Source: Deroplatys truncata (Eukaryota > Arthropoda > Insecta > Mantodea > Mantidae). From it: a stretch of DNA of 64,000 nt. The notes beneath the pieces are model-generated. The model made no database searches, was not told where the DNA came from, and was given only the letters and a program-made list of their open reading frames with translations. Numbering within the stretch: the first letter of the stretch is position 1; every line of letters begins with the position of its first letter. This document shows positions 55,200-64,000 of the stretch, piece after piece. Location of the stretch: positions 162,784,993 through 162,848,992 of the forward strand of contig CM060975.1 in assembly GCA_030765065.1 (NCBI GenBank). Reading direction: 5' to 3'. The position numbers were made by a program, and so were the translations under genes.

Positions 55200-56910
55200 A
55201 AACACCGTAACGTTCGTTTACCTTCGACAGGACCCTCTGGATAACGGACCTGACACTGACATTCAAAATGGCGGCCTATGTGGTGGGAATTTGGGAAATG
55301 CCTTAATCAGTTCTTGTCTACAAGTTATGACTTCTCCACAGTAAAATACAATTAATGTGGTGCAGTGACATGTCGTTTGTGTAGATATATGCTGCTGTGC
55401 ACAAAAACGCTGTATTTAAAGTAAACTAAATGCATTTTAACATTAAATGAGATATGTAACCTCAAACAACATTCATGCATTCTACAGTTTTGCATTCTAT
55501 AACTTAAGAGCATTTCTAAACTACATCTACTTATTTAAATTACAAAGGACATACTTTTATAAACTGCAAACACTGTAATACTTGAATGAAACAGAACTGT
55601 TGATATTGCGGTTGACACTGATTAAATTCACTCAAAATTACGTGTCAATATTTACACTGTTTATCACATTATACACAATATTATATGCACTGGATGGCAC
55701 GGAATGGTGTTGTTTACAGTAATTAGCTATTAAATTTAGAAGCTCTAGGGTTACTTTTGCTTTCACTGAACGCTTTTCATTTATAAGTTTGCAATAATTA
55801 TTCAAAACTATGACTTATAGCACCCTTTACTAGTTTTTGCAGAGTCCACTCCGATAGACTGAAATATAACAAATAAGTAGTCTTAAACCAGCACTGCAAG
55901 TGAAATATATGAAATACATAACGTTAAACAGCATTGCAAAACAACATTCATGCAGTCTACAGTATTGCATACAACGTAACAGCATAAATACGATGGCTGA
56001 ATTAAAACAAACTGTCAGAAATGCACCATTCTGCAGTTTAACCACTTTCTAGGAACAGTTATAAAAGAACCACCGTAACGGAATTTATCCCTTCTTATAA
56101 CTAAGTCGGAAACAACGATGTATGCATACAGGCGAATCCTTCGAATGCGTAAAGTGTTTACGATTTATGTATATTAACTGTTTTCTTTTAAATCTTTATA
56201 TTTTGGAAATATGAATGGCCATACTCCGGGATAAGAGAATAACTGGGACTCACTATACACATACACACTCAAATACTCATAATTGTTTTATTGTATCTCA
56301 CAAATATACATAATTTAACATATTTTATAACTCAAATTAACACTGTATATAGCATATTTTAAAATATTTATCACAATTATTTGCACCTTTATTCATTATA
56401 ACCAAAGTTCGATTTACATCCGGAAACATAATGGCGTTTTAATGTTTTAGGTTAAGTATATTTACAACTATAACGTCCAAACTGTAACAATTTCTTTATT
56501 TCACCACAGTAACCGTGACACAAACTATATTCTCAAGTAGATAAATTAAAAAATGTATAATTATACTTTACATTTAATGTAGCCATAATCTACATGTAAT
56601 ATATTAGTAAACATAGTAACACTTGGAAAGCACACGGCACTAAAAACGCATGACTGGGATTATTTCCGTTTCCCAAATTGCTCAAATAAAGGTTTTCAAA
56701 CACTATTGCTTCGCTAATGTGATTACAAACTGCCGCAGTTACTAAAATACTATAAATCACAGGCATCGGAAACACAGCACAGCAGTTAGCGAGTGTAAAC
56801 ACCTCAGGGAACACCACCAGCTACCGCCGCCATTTTTCTGAATCTCGAACTCAGTGTCAGGTCCGTGTTTCTAGAGGGTCCTGCCTTCGAGTGTTCCGTC
56901 TCCAAGCGCT
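55200..56910. repeat. Foldback (long-TIR) non-autonomous element
   Basis: Left sequence around 55215-55290 ('caggaccctct', 'cggacctgacactga', 'aaaatggcggc') is matched in reverse at 56815-56886. Inside are AT-rich diverged repeats ('caacattcatgcagtctacagt' type at about 55465 and 55945). No coding region is visible, so it would need a transposase in trans. Exact ends are not resolved. Confidence 0.6.
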
Positions 56911-57867
56911 TGTAACATAGAACACCAAAGTGATGCCAAACATCAAACAATTACTAAACGACATAGCATCTTTTTTTCGAGTGGAGGAGAAAGTGATTTA
57001 ATCACTAACCCCAGCCCCGATGGGAGTCAGAACTGGGAGTGTGGGACTCACCAGTGAATTGGCATACTCACTAAAAACTCCTCCGCCGAGTGGAAAAGAA
57101 TCGGTTTGCTGCGGTACCGCCTGAAGCACCCGCGCATTCCGTGGAGAGAATATAAACTGGCTCGCAGTGCGGTAATCAGCAGAGTTAGCTATTGGGAGCT
57201 GGCAGACAGGCTCGACCTAGGCCCAGCCTGCCCCCTAGTGGATTCCAGGAGAGGATTGTTGTTGGATTTCATGTATTGTGTGAGGATATTCCAGAAGTAG
57301 TATTCTTATTCAGTTAAAAGACTGCCTTATTCACGCCGTAGCGCTGCGTACTCTAGTAGTAGCTCTGTCGTGCATCACAAGTTTTGGTCTTGTATGCGAG
57401 TCAGTGGTTGGCTGAGCCGGCGGCTGCGTCTCTATATCGAACTTATACTGTAAATGGATACAGTACCATTACATGATATTAGTATATGAGGTGATATACT
57501 ACATGATGGCGCTATGTGCACAGCAGTATGTGAGTCTAAACATGTTAATTAGTGCCCTGTGGAGGCATTGTCGTGTAATGTAGTTTTCCGCCATGTGGCG
57601 TCGTCTTGTGATGACTTTTATGTATTAAATAGTATTGTTGATATTTAGTAATTGGTGTTTCTCCCTGGCGGGGGATGTCATTATGTATTTCATTGAGCGT
57701 GTCCTTTTAGTAAGCTGGGTCACATAGAGTGCACATGCGGCGGGTTGCCTGCCTGAAAATGAAGGTGCAAGCCGATGCCACCTTGCGGGGGGCCCTCGTC
57801 CCACGGGTGCGCCTTGGCTTGTGTGTAAGCGCAAGGACTTGAGGGCTGCTGTAGGTAGTAGAATGTA

Positions 57868-57915
<48 letters not shown>

Positions 57916-58547
57916 TCAGAGTTCAGTTATGTATAACGTCGGGATAATTAACTAAGTTGTCTAGGTATTGCTGCATCATCAAAGTTCGGACTTAAGCTTT
58001 ATAAGGTTGGTACTTTCTACCACAGTCATTTGTTTACAACAACCACTATCTATACATCAGGTCGGGTACTTCTGGGAATGCCCCAGAACCCTCTAAGATC
58101 AAGAGGGTCCTGACTGCCCTCGTAATATAGCCAAAATTGAATTAAAATATAAACCAGAGGGACACTGACACAAAAAAGACTAATGAAGAGATGGAATAAC
58201 CAATGAAAGTATTTTGAAGGCTAGAACAGGCTCAGCCAACACATTGTAGATGATCTATTCATTGGTGAATTAATGTTTGCGAACTATAATCAAGAATAAC
58301 TTCATATACCCTTAAAATTCAAGTGTGTTCATTCTGTTGTGGAAAAACAGACTGGATAGTTGTTAATTAAAATCAGCTGCATATTAGTTAGAAACTATAT
58401 AACTTCCAGTATGCAAAATAAAAACATTAATTTGGCTCTTCTCTCCTTGTCTCTCTCTCTCTCTCTCTCTCTCTCTAAAGCATTCACTGCATTGGCTCTG
58501 TGCACTGAACTTACATGGTAAAGTACCTTCAGATATCCCAATCTATT
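56911..58547. other. Unassigned region with simple repeats
   Basis: A GC-richer patch at 57000-57830 has no supported gene; the open stretches there are short and on conflicting strands. (GT)n at about 57871-57911 and (TC)n at about 58449-58476. A small hairpin word pair AACCCTCT/AGAGGGTCCTG lies near 58087-58112. Confidence 0.35.
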
Positions 58548-59451
58548 ACTTTCTCTACTACGTGTAGTTAAGTAGGGGAAGTATTGTATTCCACCCAAAA
58601 ATTCGATACCGAGATTTCACCGGAAATACATGTTTTGAGACCCTCTGAATTCAAAAAAAGCATTTTTGGAAACATGTCCGTGTGTGTGTCTGTGTGTCTG
58701 TCTATGTCTGTGTGTCTGTCTGTCTGTCTGTGAACAGCATAACTCAGAAACGAACAGTCGGATAAACACCAAACTTGGTATTTAGGTTCAGTATCTTCCA
58801 AGGATGCGACACGAAGGTTTTAAAGAAAATCCCCCCACCCCAGATTATCCTTTACATGGAAGATTTTTCGAAAATTTTAATTTTCTCAAAAATGGCTCTA
58901 ACGATTTTGATTAAAATATCGTATGTTTAAGATATTTTTATGACAAATAAAATGTATATCTTGAATTTCCTGGGAATGTCTCCAAAAGTATTCTTTATTG
59001 TGAAGGACTTTTGCATAACTCGTAAACCATAAGAGATAGACAAAGGTTTACTACACAAAAATGTAGATCGCGTTAAAATACACAATTTATGTCATATACA
59101 TTTTTTATTGTTGAGTGAACCATTTTCGAGATATTACTTGTTATTCCCTTAAATTTTTCAATACTTATTTTCTCAAATGGGAATTCGATATTCCTTTTTT
59201 TGTCTTGGATATGCAAAGACTATTAATCTGTGGGAAAGGGAATGGTGCTGCACCTAGCAACCAGCTATTAAGAAATATGTATATGCTTAAAGGCTACTGT
59301 ATTTCCAAATTGCCCTTGTAAATATACATTCCCCTTACATCTACAAGAAAATTAGCAATAAGATAGAGTCTGCAAATGTTTATTTCGATTAACATGAAGT
59401 AGATGGAGAATAGGCGTTTGTAAAAATAATTTGTACAAGAGTAGAGAAAGT
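58548..59451 (+). repeat. Uninterrupted copy of the Polinton target repeat
   Basis: 904 bp bounded by the inverted 11-mer ACTTTCTCTAC (58548-58558) and GTAGAGAAAGT (59441-59451). Collinear with 40010-40561 plus 53601-53894. A TG/TCTG simple repeat at 58678-58732 has expanded in this copy. No ORF. Probably a non-autonomous DNA transposon. Confidence 0.75.
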
Positions 59452-59566
59452 CATGTGAGTGTAACACATTAGATTTTTTAATCAAAATAGAAATCATGGC
59501 TTGGCACTTAATTTATTTTAATTTTTCTCCACATATTTGCAACTTTTGCTTCAGAACTGAAGGTTT

Positions 59567-60579
59567 TGCGAGAACATTATTTGTATATGTTTTGAGCCCC
59601 ACGTTTGGGAGCCAATTTGCGAGTGTATTACTTATAATGTTTGTTTACATCAGTGTTGAAGCCATCTTGTGACGTCATTCATTTGTTCGGTTCGTAGCTC
59701 CATCTAGTGTTAGCAATTTGTGGTAGTATTAGTGTTTGAAAGAATTTTAAGTTTTGTTTACTGTCCTCCGGCTAGCTATTATTTCAGTCGAACATATCTC
59801 TTGATCAGGGTTGTGTAAACGGAAAGGAATCTTTTATCCAAAAATTACACTGATGAAGAAATTTGTTTTACACATTTATTGTCGAACACGTTAACTATCA
59901 CATTTATACATTGATCTTAACACTCGCCAAACTGAAACTGTTATAATAACTTCTTACTTATCACTTTTAATTCACGTACTTCAACTTTGTGTATAATTAA
60001 CTTTATAATACTTTAGATTTTTGTAACTTGTAAATCTATAGCCGACGTATCTCATACAAATATTTTGACGAGCTGACGAACTGAAGACGACATGTAGTGC
60101 ACAAAGAATTTTGATGAACTGAGCAGACTTAAGGCGACGTGTAATATACTAAGAATTTTGATGAACTGAGCATTAAGCTACCTCTAAACTACCCTATTTA
60201 TACTCCTGCATCTAGATACGCCTAAAGATTATAACTGAACTGCAATTGGCTAATAAAACGCGCCAACATTAGCGTCAATCGTAATATCCAATGAAAATTA
60301 TGAATACATATGCTTTAGGGAGAAAACATTCCAGAAGGTTCTAAACGAAAAAACGCGCCAACATTACGTAACTTCCTCGTTTCCAATAATGATAAACAGC
60401 TCACCCCCCTCTCTGCATTATTGCGCTATTATTGAGAGTTTCAGTAAGGCCCTATAAACTTACTTCCCAACAATATTTACAATCAATAAACATCTGAAAT
60501 CAATGTCACATAAAAATGCATATTCATATTACAATCATTATTTACATTTAAGTAATTTGTGATACAAATTACTGCATCA
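59567..60579 (-). repeat. 3' LTR of a non-autonomous LTR retroelement
   Basis: 1,013 bp, nearly identical to 63027-64000; I count about eight substitutions in the compared part, so the insertion is young. On the minus strand it starts TGATGCAGTAATTTGTATC and ends ...GTTCTCGCA. It includes a heat-shock element (60329-60341), CCAAT-type boxes (about 60241 and 60289) and TATAAATA (60202-60195). Just inside the element (60580-60592) is AGTGGGGCATA, a purine-rich tract fit for plus-strand priming. The far end contains an extra primer-binding-like module (59589-59617). Confidence 0.85.
60322..60341 (-). promoter_or_regulatory. Heat-shock element in the 3' LTR
   Basis: TTC/GAA/TTC at 60329, 60334 and 60339 in exact 5-bp phase, with one more GAA out of phase at 60322. 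The 5' LTR has the same at 63788-63800. About 130 bp upstream of the TATA box. Confidence 0.6.
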
Positions 60580-61293
60580 TATGCCCCACTAGAAACATAA
60601 TTATAAATATTTACAACTTGTTTGGAAATTTTATAATTGGGTTTTTAGTCTCCTAAATCTTGGAACACACGCTATCACTTTCACTTGACACTTCACACGC
60701 ATTTAACACACGACATATGTTTTTTTTATCTCGCCACTACTTACTGGCTCTGGTTTAATTTGTTTAGACATTAATCTACATTACAATTTTTTATAGCAAA
60801 TACTGTACCATGAATTATTTAATTACTGTGACAAAATTGCTTACTTTCTTAAGTTGTTAACAAAAATTTGTGCATTTAAGAATTTTGTAATTATTACACA
60901 TATTTACTAAAATATTCACCCTCTACACATATATATTTACATCTCTTAAATCTAGGCAATGTTTCACATGTTCTATTTGCTACATAAATATTTGTTTTTA
61001 ATTATATTTACCCCATTTTTGTTATTTTGTACTTTATTTCAACAATACTCTTGGAATTGTATTTACGTACTTTTAATTTAATATCATATTAAGTTTCAAT
61101 CTTTGCATTCTTAATTGTCAAATGTTGTTACAGTTACTAAAAATTTAATTTTTTTTAAACATTTCTCTCTTTTTTTTTATAATTTATTTCTCTTTTCAAA
61201 TGACATATAAATAATTAACCCTCTTACGTTCCAATACATTTCTCTGCAAGTCATCCTTAACTATCCAGCATTTACTTTACATCTCATTGCTAT

Positions 61294-62387
61294 TTACCCT
61301 CCTGGATCAAATTGTGTGTGGCTAAACATTACTCGTAGCCGTATCCTAACCTTCAAATTTTTGTTCATGAATAACCTCTTGTATTCATATGAAATTTCAT
61401 CCCATGATAACATTTGAAAACAATCTACAGTTTCTTGAACAACACATCTTTTAACAACTGTCATTTTCAATTCTTCTACTATCTCTTTAATTTGAGAGTA
61501 CTCTGACAAATCTGCACTAAACTGTACTGGACTGGAGTTTTCATTTTGAACATCTTGGTACTTGTTAATTTCAGAAGTTAGCTTTTGATTATTTACGGCA
61601 AAACTTTAACTTCTTCGTACAATTTGTTTCTTTGCATTTCTGATTCTTTCTGAATTTCTGATATCTCCCCACTGAAATTAACTTGCGCCTGATTCACATC
61701 TACATTCATAACCTCTTTTATCTCTCTTATCTCACTTGAAATACTACTCACTTGATTTCCTAACTCTGTGCATTCTACATTAACCTCACTTTTTTTGTTA
61801 CCTATTTCCCTGCTCATGTCTAGCATTTTCTTTGAAACTTCTCCTGTCTCACTTGCTATCACTTCCTCATTTTCATCTCTCATTTCTGGCATACTACTAT
61901 CTAGCTTCATAACTTTCTTTTCAATTTCTTCACTGCTTTGATCTACTGTTTGCTCTAATTTCTCATTCCTCCTACCAATATTTTCCCTCAATTCCCTATG
62001 ATCTTTTTTTATACCTTCTCTCAATTCCATAAAATTCTGATCTATTTTCCTACTAATATCTTCCCTTAATTTCTCATTATTCTTTTGCATATCTTCCCTC
62101 ATACTCTTACTAATATCTTCCCTCAGTTCCCTATTATTCTTTTCCATATTCTCATTCAAATTTTTCAGCATTTCCATAATCATACTAGTATCAAGATTAA
62201 CATTTCCTGCTATTCTATTCTGACTTTCTGCACTAACATTTCCACCCTCAAATCCTAAAAAGTTTGAGCTATTTTCTGTAACCTGTATTGAATTACAGCT
62301 AACTGTTACATTATCTCCCTCCATAATTATTTCTTCTGTATTATTAGTAGCCATTGTTTTCTTTATCCTACCACTCCTTAAGTACAT
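61294..62387 (-). pseudogene. Gag-like coiled-coil protein of the LTR element, one frameshift
   Basis: ATG at 62387-62385. It begins 'MYLRSGRIKKTM'; I recall 'LRSG' starts from insect gypsy-type gag proteins. About 150 residues of heptad-like coiled coil follow, with repeats of 'LREDISKSMREDMQKNNEK' type. The first frame ends at 61593. The adjoining frame from about 61600 continues with 'KLTSEINKYQDVQNE' and 'IKEIVEELKMTVVKRC', then 'ISYEYKRLFMNKNLKVRIR', to 61294. About 365 codons. No protease, RT or integrase occurs between the LTRs, so the element depends on an autonomous relative. 60593-61293 holds no further gene. Confidence 0.55.
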
Positions 62388-62439
62388 TTGAAGGTTACAA
62401 TTTTGTTTTCTAAAAAAAAATTACGATACTCTGACCTTT

Positions 62440-62815
62440 GTGATGCTGTCTGTTGCTGTTACATTGATGTCCAGCTTCCTGCCCCTCTCTCCTAGATTTG
62501 TATGTCGCTTCTGCGTTGTGTTATGATGAATCTACGTCGTCTCGATGTTTTTGTGTCCACTCATCCGCGTAGTCTGTCGTTCCTATAGTTGTTTCTGGAA
62601 TCTGCGTCTTCTCGATGTTTTTGTAGTTGAATTCACCTTGTGCCTTGTAATCTCGGAATTACGATGTCCAATCATCCGCGTAGTCTGTCGTCCCTGTTGT
62701 TTCTGGAATCCGCGTCTTGTAGATCATTTCACTGCTGCATTCGTTCCACGTCCTGGTTCCTTTCCTGGTCGCTCTGCCCCTTTCCTGGTCATCGTGTTCC
62801 TTTCCTGGTTACTCT
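62440..62815. repeat. Leader of the LTR element with an internal duplication
   Basis: The segment 'catccgcgtagtctgtcgt...gttgtttctggaatc' occurs at about 62564-62602 and again at about 62672-62710. The open plus-strand frames here are antisense and lack motifs. Confidence 0.55.
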
Positions 62816-63081
62816 GCCCCACGTTCTGGGTGCCAATTTGCGGCGGAATGAAGCTTACGTAATATGTTTTTACGTAAATTATTAGAACTTGAAGATCTTA
62901 TATTGTGCTGCTTTTGTTTTGTTTGGTTACATAATTTTAACTGCCCCACGTATGGGAGCCAATTTGCGATGGTATTAATGTTTTATTTATTTAACATTAT
63001 TTTAGCCCCACGTTGGGCACCAATTTGCGAGAACATTATTTGTATATGTTTTGAGCCCCACGTTTGGGAGCCAATTTGCGA
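62816..63081 (-). repeat. Chain of four primer-binding-site-like modules
   Basis: On the minus strand the word CGCAAATTGG(C/T)-CCCA-ACGTGGGGC occurs four times, starting in plus coordinates near 62817, 62942, 63005 and 63055, with spacers of about 100, 37 and 24 nt. The one at 63005 directly adjoins the LTR end (63027) and is the expected primer-binding site. The one at 63055 lies inside the LTR. Confidence 0.75.
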
Positions 63082-64000
63082 GTGTATTACTTATAATGTT
63101 TGTTTACATCAGTGTTGAAGCCATCTTGTGACGTCATTCATTTGTTCGGTTCGTAGCTCCATCTAGTGTTAGCAATTTGTGGTAGTATTAGTGTTTGAAA
63201 GAATTTTAAGTTTTGTTTACTGTCCTCCGGCTAGCTATTATTTCAGTCGAACATATCTCTTGATCAGGGTTGTGTAAACGGAAAGGAATCTTTTATCCAA
63301 AAATTACACTGATGAAGAAATTTGTTTTACACATTTATTGTCGAACACGTTAACTATCACATTTATACATTGATCTTAACACTCGCCAAACTGAAACTGT
63401 TATAATAACTTCTTACTTATCACTTTTAATTCACGTACTTCAACTTTGTGTATAATTAACTTTATAATACTTTAGATTTTTGTAACTTGTAAATCTATAG
63501 CCGACGTATCTCATACAAATATTTTGACGAGCTGACGAACTGAAGACGACATGTAGTGCACAAAGAATTTTGATGAACTGAGCAGACTTAAGGTGACGTG
63601 TAATATACTAAGAATTTTGATGAACTGAGCATTAAGCTACCTCTAACCTACCCTATTTATACTCCTGCATCTAGATACGCCTAAAGATTATAACTGTACT
63701 GCAATTGGCTAATAAAACACGCCAACATTAGCGTCAATCTTAATATCCAATGAAAATTATGAATACATATGTTTTAGGGAGAAAACATTCCAGAAGGTTC
63801 TAAACGAAAAACCGCGCCAACATTACGTAACTTCCTCGTTTCCAATAATGATAAACAGCTCACCCCCCTCTCTGCATTATTGCGCTATTATTGACAGTTT
63901 CAGTAAGGCCCTATAAACTTACTTCCCAACAATATTTACAATCAATAAACATCTGAAATCAATGTCACATAAAAATGCATATTCATATTACAATCATTAT
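63027..64000 (-). repeat. 5' LTR of the non-autonomous LTR retroelement, cut by the window end
   Basis: Matches 59567-60579 from its 3' end onward; about 40 bases would remain beyond 64000. Same heat-shock element (63788-63800), CCAAT-type boxes and TATA box. Differences from the other LTR are single bases only. Confidence 0.85.

Noticed and set aside
62545..63118. Plus-strand ORFs with repeated 'CRSYCFWN' type words
   Set aside because: They arise from the duplicated leader and the primer-binding modules of the minus-strand LTR element.
1..64000. tRNA, rRNA or CRISPR features
   Set aside because: Only tRNA-derived SINE heads were seen; no full tRNA cloverleaf, rRNA or spaced direct-repeat array.

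Overview
This window is nuclear DNA of an animal, almost certainly an insect. Genes are split by GT-AG introns, intergenic sequence is AT-rich, and there are tRNA-derived SINEs, LINEs, mariner, pogo/Tigger, LTR and Penelope relics. One SINE at about 18740-18960 resembles those of cockroaches and termites (recalled, not searched), so a hemimetabolous insect is my best guess. Nothing is bacterial: no operons in the usual sense, no CRISPR, no rRNA.

Left part (1-10 kb). Decayed IS630/Tc1-type transposase copies (1-690, 1130-2480) lie before the only recognisable host gene. That gene is represented by four 3'-terminal exons (2829-9069, + strand) of what looks like TRAPPC8, a TRAPP-III trafficking subunit. 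Its large intron holds a complete but dead Tigger/pogo element (4715-6956). From 10 to 29 kb the window is nested repeats. Two LINE relics (10.4-14.1 kb on minus, 20.6-27.3 kb on plus) are each interrupted by a copy of the same 2.3-2.5 kb element, which has long terminal inverted repeats and carries a 'CYFC' protein family widespread in insects. Penelope, SINE and mariner relics fill the rest. From 29.8 to 33.3 kb there are solo or partial LTRs with heat-shock-type promoters. From 35.3 to 38.2 kb there are a mariner and another IS630-type relic.

The main find is at 40562-53600: a 13,039-bp Polinton/Maverick (adintovirus-like) integrated virus. It has 183/184-bp terminal inverted repeats starting 5'-AG, and a 6-bp target duplication ATCCCG. 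It sits inside a dispersed repeat whose uninterrupted paralogue is at 58548-59451, so the insertion is doubly supported. It encodes a double-jelly-roll major capsid protein, an adenain-like protease, a B-family polymerase N-terminal region (zinc-binding region plus 3'-5' exonuclease) without the polymerase palm, a possible PC4-like DNA-binding protein, several small zinc-finger proteins, a Pro/Gln/Ser-rich protein, and a secreted Cys-rich protein with a coiled coil. Six gene junctions overlap as ATGA. Nearly every gene has frameshifts or stops, but the 649-codon exonuclease ORF is unbroken. I found no integrase and no packaging ATPase.

Right part (53.6-64 kb): a THAP-domain remnant, an inverted SINE, a foldback element (about 55.2-56.9 kb), the uninterrupted paralogue of the Polinton target repeat, and a young non-autonomous LTR element (59567 to beyond 64000, minus strand). 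The LTR element carries only a gag-like coiled-coil ORF, has heat-shock elements in its LTRs, and has a chain of four primer-binding-site-like modules next to its 5' LTR.
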